A DNA stretch of 36,493 nt from the NCBI GenBank assembly GCA_021795255.1, contig JAJYPQ010000004.1, forward strand, positions 1 to 36,493, given 5' to 3'. A model generated the notes under the pieces. The model saw only the letters and a program-made list of their open reading frames with translations, made no database searches and was not told the DNA's origin. The DNA is from Pseudomonadota bacterium. GTDB taxonomy: Bacteria; Pseudomonadota; Gammaproteobacteria; Acidiferrobacterales; Acidiferrobacteraceae. Below, piece after piece: positions 1 through 8,430 of this stretch; within the stretch, counting starts at the first letter, position 1; each line of letters begins with the position of its first letter. The position numbers and the translations under genes were made by a program.

Positions 1-403
1 CCAGCCTGTGTCCGGAAACAGACTCGACGCGCGTCAGTAATCGCGTTCCGGGCGGCAAAGAGCCAGTTTGTCCCTGAATCGGGCGCGTCACATGTAACAC
101 CACAAGCGCGGGATCGGTATCGGCAATCCCGTGACGTAAGCGAACAGATATCCACGTTCCAGCACGCAGACCAATACCTACTGCCGCTGGGGGATAAACG
201 CGCGGCACCGCATGACGCACGTAGATCGTGAATGCGGCCGGCTTGACGCGCGCGACAGGATGAGGACTTTGTGTGTGCTTCGCTGCTGGCGCAGGCGGCG
301 TTGTTTTGCGTGGCACCCATTGCAATAGGCGGCCGAATACTGATGGCGCATCGGGCCGGCTGCGAGCAAGACTTTCTACGATGGCTGTCGTATGAATTGG
401 CAT
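1..403 (-). CDS. VirB10/TraB-like T4SS core protein, cut by the window edge
   Basis: An open frame starts at the ATG at 403 and runs off the left end without a stop (about 134 residues seen). Residues from about 83 on carry the pattern GLRAGTWISVRL, then ALVVLHVTRPI, then LPPGTRLLTRVESVSG. This matches the start of the VirB10/TrbI beta-barrel domain (a tunable entry strand, then a 'P-x-G-[ST]-R-L' turn). VirB10 proteins span inner and outer membranes in type IV secretion cores. The N-terminal 80 residues are Pro/Ala/Arg rich and show no hydrophobic transmembrane stretch, which is unusual because VirB10 normally has one near its N-terminus. The start lies five bases beyond the preceding gene's stop, so it is the last visible gene of the virB-like operon. 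The family call is inference from a short stretch. Confidence 0.6.
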   Translation of the reverse strand, partial: MPIHTTAIVESLARSRPDAPSVFGRLLQWVPRKTTPPAPAAKHTQSPHPVARVKPAAFTIYVRHAVPRVYPPAAVGIGLRAGTWISVRLRHGIADTDPALVVLHVTRPIQGQTGSLPPGTRLLTRVESVSGHRL

Positions 404-408
404 TGTAG

Positions 409-1176
409 TCACCACGATAACCTCATGGCGCCGGAAGGTACCATGACGATGAGGTGCCAACGGGACACCGCCGACCGCGGCCGCGCTAAGACCAGGGCGC
501 AGCGCGTCTCATGCAGGCGCTCAAACGACGTACACACGACCGTGCCTGCAACTCGGCGCCAAGTCTTGCGGCCCCTGAATAAAGCCGCGTCACGCACAAA
601 GATGCGGCCTTTTTGGGACGTTGTAAGGGCAAATCCGAGCACGGCATGGCGGCCCGCGAAAAGAAAGCGGCTTACCGATAGGGTATCGGATATGTTGCCG
701 CGCGAAAGAACTAAGCGCTTTTTGATGGCCTTGTGATGGTTGTTCCCAAAGGCCACAGCCGCCAATACCCTTCTCCAAACCGGGGGATGTGGCGCTTGCG
801 TGCCGGATGGCTTAGCAAAGGACTTAGGGGGTGGCCGAACGAATATGATGTCGCTGGCGTAGCCATGGGCCTGGTCTGAAGTACACACGAGCACAGACGC
901 GGATAATGACCCTGCACCAATAAAGACATCTCCGCAGTAGCGATGAGAAAGCCCATGCGCCACTGTCAAGAGGAAGGACGTCGGGCCAAGCCTGGTCGCC
1001 TTGAACAAAGGGTTTGTCACTGCAAACGTGAGCGTCGCGGCATAGGCTTGCGGGAATATCAGCCGCAAACCGAGATTGGGCACAACCAAGGCCCCAATGG
1101 ATGTGTACGAACGAAAAACAACGTAGCGTGCGCGCGGCACAAGAGGCGTTATCTTCGCCGGGAGCCCTGTCATCAC
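409..1176 (-). CDS. VirB9/TraK-like T4SS outer-membrane core protein
   Basis: A 255-residue protein. Its ATG overlaps the stop of the VirB8-like gene (ATGA overlap at 1173-1176), so it is translationally coupled. A hydrophobic stretch around residues 28-46 ending in AYA-A looks like a signal sequence with an unusually long n-region, so the true start may be internal. The following segment is beta-rich. The C-terminal third (from about residue 175: ALTTSQKGRIFVRDAALF, then an ERL/RCALVLARP strand) resembles the C-terminal domain of TraK, the F-plasmid VirB9 counterpart, which binds the outer-membrane core. Position between VirB8-like and VirB10-like genes supports the role. Sequence similarity by eye is weak; the order of genes carries most of the weight. 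Confidence 0.5.
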   Translation of the reverse strand: MMTGLPAKITPLVPRARYVVFRSYTSIGALVVPNLGLRLIFPQAYAATLTFAVTNPLFKATRLGPTSFLLTVAHGLSHRYCGDVFIGAGSLSASVLVCTSDQAHGYASDIIFVRPPPKSFAKPSGTQAPHPPVWRRVLAAVAFGNNHHKAIKKRLVLSRGNISDTLSVSRFLFAGRHAVLGFALTTSQKGRIFVRDAALFRGRKTWRRVAGTVVCTSFERLHETRCALVLARPRSAVSRWHLIVMVPSGAMRLSW

Positions 1177-1799
1177 AGGCCCCGGACATCATTGATGACA
1201 AGCCCGGCGGTATTGTACGGCCGCCGTGGCACAGGGGTTACCGTCAAGACCACAGTGAAGCCCTGCCGCCGGTTTGGCCCCGAAGGAAAAATGAGATGGA
1301 TCACGCCTGACAGGCGCACGCGCGCAATGCCTTCAGACATGCTCACCACGCGCGGTTTTTTACTGCCTTTGTCGAAACTCACCCATGAACGAATATGCGC
1401 GCTACGGACGCGGGCAATATAGGCACTTTTTTGCAAGGCTTTTACCGTTACGCGTCTTAGTCTAGGCGCCATCATGTTCAACGCCTGCACGTAGTCTGGA
1501 ACCACGGTATCTGGGTTTACGCTGAGATAATCGCGCACAAAGCGCATAGAGTCGGCTACGATCTCTGCGCGCGATCGGTGCACGCGCCCTAGCCATTGCA
1601 TACGCCCAAGCAAGACCCCGTCGCGGCTCACGGCGATGACAGGTGGTAAGCGCCAAGCCGTAAGGGCCGCCAAAATACCGAAGGCGATCGCGGTGCAAGC
1701 AAAGAGCGCCCATCCCAAAATCGAGTAACGCGCCAGACGCTGCATAAGCATTCCTTGCGGTCCATGGCGCAACCAGACATTGGTTTCAAGGACTGTCAT
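1173..1799 (-). CDS. VirB8/TraE-like T4SS inner-membrane protein
   Basis: A 208-residue bitopic protein: a short cytoplasmic N-terminus, one transmembrane helix at about residues 26-48 (YSILGWALFACTAIAFGIL), then a periplasmic domain. This is the topology of VirB8 and F-plasmid TraE, which nucleate assembly of the secretion channel. The middle (SMRFVRDYLSVNPDTV, then LNMMAPRLRRVTVKAL) resembles the helical part of TraE. The start is secured by a strong ribosome binding site, AAGGAGG six bases before the ATG. The gene overlaps the end of the VirB6-like gene by 14 bases and the next gene by four. Function in conjugation or effector transport is inferred from family and operon. Confidence 0.6.
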   Translation of the reverse strand: MTVLETNVWLRHGPQGMLMQRLARYSILGWALFACTAIAFGILAALTAWRLPPVIAVSRDGVLLGRMQWLGRVHRSRAEIVADSMRFVRDYLSVNPDTVVPDYVQALNMMAPRLRRVTVKALQKSAYIARVRSAHIRSWVSFDKGSKKPRVVSMSEGIARVRLSGVIHLIFPSGPNRRQGFTVVLTVTPVPRRPYNTAGLVINDVRGL

Positions 1800-2868
1800 G
1801 GCTATCCTCCTTCTTTAATGGCCCGTCAAACCGGGGATCCAAGTAATTTGTAAGAGGCACCGTGGCGTCAGCGGAGAGCGGCCAATAGTCCGGGTCTCTC
1901 GGCACATGGACGGTGCCTACCGGTCGTGGCGGAACCGACTCAAGCTCCCGCTCATCCTCCTCGAATAGGGGACGCGCCGACTGCACGGCGCCCAGAGCGA
2001 CGCCGGAGGCCAAAGATGCTCCGCTAGAGGTCAAGGCCCCTAGGTAAGGGCCTACAATAGGGCTTGCCGCTCCGGCGTTTTCGACAAGGCTTGCGGTAAT
2101 GTAGGGGGCGGCCATCAAGACCGCACAGAGAATGAGGTTCAGGATCGTAAAGAGCATGTGGGCGTAAACAATCATGTAATCGCTGGGTCCAAGGATTCTC
2201 TGGAGATCCGCCACCGCGCGAGTAAAGATCGGCGAAAAGACCGCGAGCAGGAGCGCCTGGACGACAGGCCAAAGGACGAAAAACCCCATGAGTTTTGCGA
2301 ACCCACGCAAGAGCGACAATGTCCGGCTTAAGGCTAAGGGAATGGCAATGAGGCCGTAGAGAAACGCGATTTCGTAACCGATTGCCTGCGCGATCCGCAA
2401 CAGCGCCTCAAGGAACGTGGCCATGACGAGCGTAGCGTAGTAAAGCAGCACCGTCGTCATCCGCAACGGAAAGGCATTGAGCTCCTTAATGGTTCCCCAG
2501 ACACCGCTTGGGCCACGGCTCGCTGTCTTCAGTAATGCTGCCATGCGCTCGGTTACCTGGCGTAAGGACCCGAGATGGGCCATAGCCGCGTACAGCGCAT
2601 TGAGGTAGTGCGCAACAAGTTGGCCGACCTCGAAATAGGCTACCAAGAGCGTACCCCAGACAGCGATGTCCTTGAGCGCCTGGTTAAAGCGTCCAACTCC
2701 TATGATGGCGTCGGATTGGGTTTCAAGAAGCCGTGTATACAGAGCAATAAGAAATAGCGATGGCGTAACAGTGGTGATAAGCGCGTGAGCAATGGGTGCT
2801 GCCGCGCGAAAGACCCCGCGCGGGGCAAGATGGGCTAGAAGGTCGGCTACAAGCGAGGCGCTATTCAT
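1786..2868 (-). CDS. VirB6/TrbL-like polytopic T4SS membrane protein
   Basis: A 360-residue protein with several hydrophobic segments (about residues 27-45, 70-90, 133-155, 160-215 and 235-260), including a long helical block around ALSRTLSLLRGFAKLMGFF. The C-terminal 90 residues are hydrophilic, acidic and Pro-rich (EEDERELESVPPRPVG). VirB6/TrbL proteins form the inner-membrane part of the translocation pore and share this layout rather than strong sequence identity. The start ATG overlaps the VirB5-like stop (ATGA at 2865-2868). Lying between the VirB5-like and VirB8-like genes is the normal virB6 place. Assignment rests on topology and gene order. Confidence 0.6.
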   Translation of the reverse strand: MNSASLVADLLAHLAPRGVFRAAAPIAHALITTVTPSLFLIALYTRLLETQSDAIIGVGRFNQALKDIAVWGTLLVAYFEVGQLVAHYLNALYAAMAHLGSLRQVTERMAALLKTASRGPSGVWGTIKELNAFPLRMTTVLLYYATLVMATFLEALLRIAQAIGYEIAFLYGLIAIPLALSRTLSLLRGFAKLMGFFVLWPVVQALLLAVFSPIFTRAVADLQRILGPSDYMIVYAHMLFTILNLILCAVLMAAPYITASLVENAGAASPIVGPYLGALTSSGASLASGVALGAVQSARPLFEEDERELESVPPRPVGTVHVPRDPDYWPLSADATVPLTNYLDPRFDGPLKKEDSHDSP

Positions 2869-3488
2869 GGGGTTTTTCCGAAGGCCTGATACAGAGCCCT
2901 GGCGCGCATGGGCAAGTTGCGCTCATTACGGCGTTCGGCCGCGCGGCGGATGGCCCGCCTTTGCGCGGATCGCGCATTCGTTGCCGCGAGGGCCGCAAGC
3001 GTCGCCGTAGCCTGGGCAGTCACATCTCCGCTCGTTTTTTCTCCGATAGGGGTAGCCGCGAGACGAACATCTTCGCCTGTCCCGCGTACCAACCAATGAA
3101 GGCGCTCAAGCTCGTGGAAACGCCGGATCTGCTGGTGGTAGTACCAGCCGACGTCCGTCCCAGACCTCGCAAACCCTTGCGCCAAGCCTAAGTCGGTCCC
3201 CAAAGCCCCTGGAATTCCGACCGGCAGAGTATTCGTCTCGTAACGCAGCAGGCTTCCATTGGCGATGCCCTTAGCGTCATTCTGAGCGTTTTTCAGAATC
3301 TGTTGCACAGCCTCCATGCGCCGCAACTCGTCTCTCGCCGTGCGACAAATGGCCAATGTCTGGTTGAACAGACTAATCAGCTCGGCGTGGACCGGCGGAT
3401 CGAAAGTGACATCCCCCACCCCCAGAAAGGCTAGAGCCGTTCCTGTCCCTAAAGCCCACAACAGAATCATGTAGAGGCTATTTTTCAT
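2865..3488 (-). CDS. VirB5/TrbJ-like periplasmic T4SS protein
   Basis: I take the start at the ATG at 3488 (MKNSLYMILLWALG), with a GGA eight bases upstream; an upstream ATG at 3497 is also possible. The first 20 or so residues form a signal peptide ending near GTALAF. The mature part begins with VGDVTFDPPVHAEL, a pattern typical of TrbJ/VirB5 proteins ('FDP' followed by a long amphipathic helix), and continues with helical, Gln/Glu/Arg-rich sequence. The C-terminus is very basic (SAQRRAIRRAAERRNERN). VirB5 proteins are minor pilus-tip components. The gene overlaps virB4 upstream and virB6 downstream. Confidence 0.6.
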   Translation of the reverse strand: MKNSLYMILLWALGTGTALAFLGVGDVTFDPPVHAELISLFNQTLAICRTARDELRRMEAVQQILKNAQNDAKGIANGSLLRYETNTLPVGIPGALGTDLGLAQGFARSGTDVGWYYHQQIRRFHELERLHWLVRGTGEDVRLAATPIGEKTSGDVTAQATATLAALAATNARSAQRRAIRRAAERRNERNLPMRARALYQAFGKTP

Positions 3489-5796
3489 GACTTTCATCCA
3501 AAAATCGGGCGATTCGCGCGAGCGGGTCACCTACCTCCCGCCCGATCAACTCCTTGCGCGCCAAGCCGTCGGGGGTGGTGTCGGCCAGGGCCAGGACGAA
3601 GGCCGGAAAGCTCAGTTTAAGGGCGTAGTAGTGATGCCCCACGGAGCGGATGGCGGGGCGCCATGATAGGCCCAAAGGAAACGGAAGGCGGCGCCACAGC
3701 GACAGAGCCTGGGGCGGCATGCCAATGCGTTCTGCGATTTCGTCCCAACCGTCGCTGCGATAGAGCAGGGACCGCAACGGCATCGAGTTTACGATCTCTT
3801 TTTCTAAAGAATCGATTTCGGCCAGTCCTTGGGTGACGATGTCTATGGCCGCAGCCTCCTTGCGTCCCATGCGAGCGATTTCTGAAACAAGGCGACGCAG
3901 AACCTCGGGCGCATGCGCCACCAGCCTGTGGATTTCGTCCAAAAGGACCCGTGCCTGATTGGTGTTAGCGAACGCAAGGTTCAGGAATCTCAGACATAGA
4001 AACACAAGATAGAACGTAAGGAGCTTGGGGCTTGCGCGGTCGACATCTCTTAGATCTACGCCACTAATACCCGCGCTCACCTGGATATTATCGGCCCCCG
4101 CAAAAATCCGCCCTTCTGGAGTCTCCAAAAAGCTATGGAGATTGGCGGCCATTCTATGGCCGGCCTGTCTTTGTTCGGGACTCGCGTCGGCAAGCGATTC
4201 CAGAGACTTCAGGAGATCTACGAGACCCGGGTCGCCGACCGAGGAATCGATGTAGAGACGACCTAGGGCCGCAGCGCCAGCCGCAGACTCGTGGAAGTCG
4301 AGTACGGTTCGCCCGTCTGTCAGAATGAACGCCAAAATATTCAGCGTTCCCGATTCCAATATCGGATCAAGACCGGAAACTGCGGCCGATCTTGGCGGCA
4401 AAGGATTGACCGCCGCGGCCGCCGGGTCGAGTCGAGTGTAGGTTCCTCCCAAGGCCTCCACGACCCAACGATACGTACCGCCTATCTCCAGGACGTACCA
4501 GTCAATACCGAGAGCATAGGTCTCCGCGATTGTGGCCACCTTATCGACGCCCTTTCCAGCGCCCGTCATAGCCACGGTGAAGCCATGGGCTACCGTCTGG
4601 TGGCGATAGTCGAAGGCTATAGCCTGGCCAGAGAGTCCTATGCGCAGCGACTCGTGGTAACACGATCCGGACCGGAACACTTGTACGGGCGCCATATTCG
4701 TGATCTGGGCCGAGTGATCCGGACGCCAAAGCGGCGAGCGGTAACCCTGGCCGGGCTGGGACGTGCGGAAGAATGGCAGCTGAATAAACTCATCGTCTCG
4801 GACGCGACCACCCAGGGCCTCTATGCGGCCAATGAGGCGCTCGACCTCAAGCTTTTGGTTTTCGTCCAGTTCGATACAGATCACATAGGCGTTGCGATGA
4901 ATAGAGAGATCGGATTGGGCCACTGTCTGGCGAAATTCCTGCATGTCCTGAAGGATAGCGGCTTGGCGCTCGCGACCCTTATGACCCATAGTGCCGTGCG
5001 CCAAGCGATCCGCTCTCTCGGAGGCACGCAAGGCATGTTCCGTATCCGCCCCCAGAACGACTTGGCTCACATGAAGCCGCACCGGTCCGGAGACGACTGA
5101 CAAAATCCACGCCGGCTCCGCGTGCGGGTAAAGATGCAGATAAAGCACCTTGATACGCATCGCATTGACCTCTACGTGACGGTCTTTTGTGCGGGGCGGA
5201 AAGGCGATGATCTGCTCGGACAGGGATAGCCACGGGTCGATCCTTGCGATGGCCCTGCCCTGGTCGTAACTTTTCTGGATCAGGGCGGCGTATTCGAGCA
5301 CTGTGGCAATACGTCCACCGGGGAGCAATGCCGCAAGCCGGAGCGCCAAGGTCTCTAAATCTTGGCTTTGATCCGCTTGCTTGCGGAGCGCCTTGCGAAG
5401 GCGGTGCCGTCCTTCCGGGAGGCGCCCAATGATCAGTGCCACGCTATTGATGACTATGTGCGGCGCGATATGCTGAGCCATCGCAGCCCTAAAGGCGTGA
5501 CTAAACGGACTTTTTCGGGGCGCCGACTCGTAGACTTTTAGATAGTCTTGAACGACCCCAGGGGACGACTCACGCCATAAATGAAATTCGAGCCAGTGTC
5601 CGCCCGGCAGCGCGGCTATGATGCTTTTAATAAGATTCCAGGCCTGCGCTCGACCGCCGACGTCCTCAAACTCGCCATCAAGGCCTTGCCACAGGATCGC
5701 CAAAGACACCGCGCCATCGGTATGAGCCATGGCATGCTCGCTCAGCCCGTGGGACCACGTATAGAGATCGCAATACCGGCGCGCCCCTAGACCCAT
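3478..5796 (-). CDS. VirB4/TraC-family T4SS ATPase
   Basis: A 772-residue cytoplasmic ATPase that powers pilus assembly and substrate transfer. I chose the ATG at 5796, not an upstream one at 5841, because AGGAGG lies five bases before it and the gene then overlaps the VirB3-like gene by only ten bases. The N-terminal half fits the VirB4 N-domain. The nucleotide site is AMTGAGKGVDK with Lys415. Walker B is RVLLDEIH (Asp620, Glu621), followed by a conserved TQG motif. The Walker A is odd: the first Gly is Ala, and the residue after Lys is Gly instead of Ser/Thr (a Gly there is familiar in VirD4-type coupling ATPases). Size is close to the family norm of about 800 residues. The identity is firm; activity is not proven. 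Confidence 0.85.
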   Translation of the reverse strand: MGLGARRYCDLYTWSHGLSEHAMAHTDGAVSLAILWQGLDGEFEDVGGRAQAWNLIKSIIAALPGGHWLEFHLWRESSPGVVQDYLKVYESAPRKSPFSHAFRAAMAQHIAPHIVINSVALIIGRLPEGRHRLRKALRKQADQSQDLETLALRLAALLPGGRIATVLEYAALIQKSYDQGRAIARIDPWLSLSEQIIAFPPRTKDRHVEVNAMRIKVLYLHLYPHAEPAWILSVVSGPVRLHVSQVVLGADTEHALRASERADRLAHGTMGHKGRERQAAILQDMQEFRQTVAQSDLSIHRNAYVICIELDENQKLEVERLIGRIEALGGRVRDDEFIQLPFFRTSQPGQGYRSPLWRPDHSAQITNMAPVQVFRSGSCYHESLRIGLSGQAIAFDYRHQTVAHGFTVAMTGAGKGVDKVATIAETYALGIDWYVLEIGGTYRWVVEALGGTYTRLDPAAAAVNPLPPRSAAVSGLDPILESGTLNILAFILTDGRTVLDFHESAAGAAALGRLYIDSSVGDPGLVDLLKSLESLADASPEQRQAGHRMAANLHSFLETPEGRIFAGADNIQVSAGISGVDLRDVDRASPKLLTFYLVFLCLRFLNLAFANTNQARVLLDEIHRLVAHAPEVLRRLVSEIARMGRKEAAAIDIVTQGLAEIDSLEKEIVNSMPLRSLLYRSDGWDEIAERIGMPPQALSLWRRLPFPLGLSWRPAIRSVGHHYYALKLSFPAFVLALADTTPDGLARKELIGREVGDPLARIARFLDESHEK

Positions 5797-6056
5797 AGCG
5801 CCTCCTGTGAGGCAACTTTGGTGTCCCGGTAACGCGCCCAATAGACACGATAGAAAACGATATCGTCACCGACGCTTGCGGCCCACATCCCGGGCGGTAG
5901 GGCAGCGAGACCCGCTAGGAAAGCCAGGGTACCAAGCGGATCTGGCAAGACAACCGCCGAGAGCAGACCGATAAGGGTGCCGAGCCCGGACAACGCCGCC
6001 AGCACCGGGAGGCCGAGCACCCGCGGCGGGGCCAAGCGCTTGTTGAAGGGGTTCAT
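5787..6056 (-). CDS. VirB3/TraL-like T4SS membrane protein
   Basis: An 89-residue protein with two adjacent hydrophobic segments (about residues 14-36 and 40-58) followed by a charged tail (VFYRVYWARYRD). Small size, paired helices and position between the pilin and VirB4 genes are all typical of VirB3/TraL, which anchors the VirB4 ATPase at the inner membrane. It overlaps both neighbours: four bases with the pilin gene and ten with virB4. There is no catalytic motif to check, so the call leans on topology and order. Confidence 0.6.
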   Translation of the reverse strand: MNPFNKRLAPPRVLGLPVLAALSGLGTLIGLLSAVVLPDPLGTLAFLAGLAALPPGMWAASVGDDIVFYRVYWARYRDTKVASQEALWV

Positions 6057-6355
6057 GAGCCAACGACCAGAGCCGCTATGCCATAGGCGCTGGCCGCGAG
6101 AATTAGCCCTATCACGCTTCCTATGACATAACTTTTACCTCGCTCACCCTGGCCGATCGCGAAATAACCGGCCCCTATGAGTATCCCCATGATAGCGAGG
6201 ATGCTCACGATCAGGGCAATGACATCGGTAATGGCGTGCGCTCGCTCCTCAAGCGTCATGCGCAGATCCGCCCCCTGCGCATAACCGGGCAGACGCATCG
6301 CCGCCGATGCGGCCCGCGCCGACAATGCCGCAGCCAATACAAGCAATCGTTTCAT
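6053..6355 (-). CDS. VirB2-like T4SS pilin
   Basis: A 100-residue protein with a signal peptide (MKRLLVLAAALSARAASA) and, in the mature part, two hydrophobic helices at about residues 42-64 and 76-97 separated by a short charged loop (GQGERGK). This is the classic VirB2/TraA/TrbC propilin layout; the mature chain is inserted in the inner membrane and polymerises into the conjugative pilus. A good ribosome binding site (AAGGAG) precedes the ATG. It is the first gene of the operon, so the operon promoter should lie in the region upstream (6356-6700). Confidence 0.65.
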   Translation of the reverse strand: MKRLLVLAAALSARAASAAMRLPGYAQGADLRMTLEERAHAITDVIALIVSILAIMGILIGAGYFAIGQGERGKSYVIGSVIGLILAASAYGIAALVVGS

Positions 6356-6959
6356 GGTCGCTCCTTAGCAAGAAAGACGACACGTTAGCGACGACCCTCA
6401 CGCAGCGCTATTGGGACAAGGACGATGGTCATTTGGTCTAGGTCATCGCCCCGAGTAGGGGCCGGAACCAAGAGGCGTTGGAGGGGTGATAGATAGGCCG
6501 AGACTCGTCAGCCAGCGGCCGATCCGAACGCGGGACGGACAAATAGCTCTACCGACCATCCGGGCAGACGAACGGCATAAAAGACAAAATGCCTATGACA
6601 AACCGAAATTTTTATGAATATTTCAATGAATTCGCCAAACCTAGGGCGTTTTCTGCCGGACGTGCCCAAAACTCTTCCAAAAAACTGGACGATATGGCAA
6701 ATTGACCTTACCGTCATACCTCTCCCGCCCGAGGTACTGACGAGCGATGCCGGTTGACCACCCGCCATTTAGCCGCTAGTTTGAAGAGAGTGGGTGCATG
6801 TGACTCAGCTGTCCTTGCGTTCCCATACTGCGGCGCCTCAGACCGTCCACCCATCCGTTCCGGAGACGAAGAGGAACCTGCCCTGAATCAGTCAATCTTG
6901 GGTGTTTTTTCGGATACCTCAAACCGTACACGGCCACCGCTAGGGAATGACCTTTTGTG
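6356..6959. other. Divergent intergenic region between the virB-like operon and the flavoprotein gene
   Basis: About 600 bases without a convincing gene; the short open frames here have no recognisable protein features. An AT-rich patch at about 6580-6650 contains the near-palindrome GAAATTTTTATGAATATTTC (5-base arms GAAAT/ATTTC). This contrasts with the GC-rich surroundings and is the likeliest place for the virB-operon promoter or an operator. I could not find a clean -35/-10 pair. Confidence 0.4.
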
Positions 6960-8246
6960 ATGAAATGTGTAAACGACTTCCGTCTCCGTCTCGCCGGACG
7001 CGAACTGGTACCCATCATCGTCGGCGGTATGGGTGTCGATATCTCGGCGGCGCGATTGGCGCTCGAAGCGGCGCGACTGGGCGGGATCGGACATATCTCG
7101 GACGCCATGGTTCCCACCGTTTCCGATCGCCGGTTTAAGACCAAGTTTGTAGCCGAAAAGCTTAAGAAGTATAAATACAACGTTTTGAACAACGACAAGG
7201 CCGACGTGCAGTTCGATCTCGTGCGTCTCGCCCAGGCCACCGCGCTGCATGTGGGCCGCACCATGGAGGCCAAAACGGGCCCCGGGCTCATCTTCATAAA
7301 CTGTATGGAGAAGCTCACCATGAATGCGCCGCGCGAGACCTTACGCGCCCGGCTCATCGCCGCACTCGATGCCGGTATCGATGGAATTACCTTGGGGGCG
7401 GGCCTGCACCTAGGGTCGCTTGCGCTCGTCCAAGATCATCCTCGGTTTCGTGACGCACAGTTTGGGATAATCGTGTCGTCATTGCGGGCGCTTTTACTAT
7501 TTTTGCGTAAGAATGCCCGCCTCGGGCGTCTCCCCGACTACATTGTCGTCGAAGGGCCACTTGCTGGGGGTCACCTCGGTTTCGGCATGGATTGGGCGCA
7601 GTACGACCTGAAGACGATCGTCTCTGAAATACTGCAATACCTAGCGCAACAAGGACTCGATATTCCCGTCATCCCGGCCGGGGGGATATTCACGGGTAGC
7701 GACGCTGCGGCATTGCTGGAATCCGGCGCCAGCGGCGTGCAAGTAGCGACCCGCTTTACCGTGACAAACGAGTGCGGGCTACCGGAAAAGGTGAAGCAGG
7801 AATACCTGCGCGCGCATGAGGACGACATCGAGGTCAATCTGATCTCGCCGACCGGGTATCCGATGCGCATGCTCAAGGGCAGTCCCGGCATAGGGGCAGC
7901 CATACGACCAAACTGCGAGGCCTACGGCTACCTGCTTGACGGCTCGGGGCACTGCGCCTACATAGATGCCTATAAGCACGAGCGTGAAGCCCGGGGCACT
8001 GATATCGCGTTCTCGGTAAAGGATAAGAGTTGTCTTTGTACCCACATGCGCAACTTCGCTATATGGACCTGCGGCCATTATACCTACCGCCTTAAAGACA
8101 CGACCCATCTTCTAGCCGACGGGAGTTACGCGCTGCTCACCACAGAACATGTCTTTCACGATTACCAGTACAGCAAAGAGCATGAGATTCGTCTGCCTAC
8201 GTCCTCTTGCCCCCCGGAAGTAGGCCCTGTAAGACGTCTTCGTTAG
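6960..8246 (+). CDS. Nitronate monooxygenase-like FMN protein with Cys-rich C-terminal extension
   Basis: A 428-residue TIM-barrel flavoprotein of the nitronate monooxygenase (2-nitropropane dioxygenase) family, which oxidises alkyl nitronates using FMN. Seen in order: VGGMGVDIS near the N-terminus (barrel entry), the LAGGHLGFGMDW loop near residue 200, VIPAGGIFTGSDAAALLESGASGVQVATRF (given here as IPAGGI and GASGVQVATRF, the FMN phosphate-binding region). The C-terminal 100 residues contain several Cys (a CLC pair, WTCGH) plus a RLKDTTHLLADG segment that extends beyond the minimal fold; this part may bind metal or a partner. A GTG directly precedes the ATG chosen. The ribosome site is weak (AGGGA, 13 bases away). 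Substrate is unknown. Confidence 0.75.
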   Translation: MKCVNDFRLRLAGRELVPIIVGGMGVDISAARLALEAARLGGIGHISDAMVPTVSDRRFKTKFVAEKLKKYKYNVLNNDKADVQFDLVRLAQATALHVGRTMEAKTGPGLIFINCMEKLTMNAPRETLRARLIAALDAGIDGITLGAGLHLGSLALVQDHPRFRDAQFGIIVSSLRALLLFLRKNARLGRLPDYIVVEGPLAGGHLGFGMDWAQYDLKTIVSEILQYLAQQGLDIPVIPAGGIFTGSDAAALLESGASGVQVATRFTVTNECGLPEKVKQEYLRAHEDDIEVNLISPTGYPMRMLKGSPGIGAAIRPNCEAYGYLLDGSGHCAYIDAYKHEREARGTDIAFSVKDKSCLCTHMRNFAIWTCGHYTYRLKDTTHLLADGSYALLTTEHVFHDYQYSKEHEIRLPTSSCPPEVGPVRRLR

Positions 8247-8430
8247 TTCGGTTAGCTCAGCCAACCTACTCCGCTCGGGTTTCGCGATTTGAGACTTTTA
8301 CCCTAGACATTACTTACTCAGCTACTAAACTCATATACGGGGCAGGAGGCTACGGCGTTTTAGTGGGTCGGAAAATAGTGAGCTCCGCTCGGTCGTAGTA
8401 CCCCTGAATAATGAGACAAAGGGGGTCACT

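Noticed and set aside
409..736. Plus-strand open frame of 114 residues
   Set aside because: It is antisense to the VirB9-like gene, has no ribosome site and no recognisable protein features.
6508..6768. Minus-strand 86-residue frame in the divergent intergenic region
   Set aside because: No ribosome site, no known motif, and an arbitrary mix of residues; it would also occupy the likely promoter region of the virB-like operon.
8250..8300. tRNA-like stretch (GTTAGCTCAG followed by a possible stem)
   Set aside because: The D-arm-like string is present, but no acceptor stem, anticodon arm or T-arm follows at the right distances.
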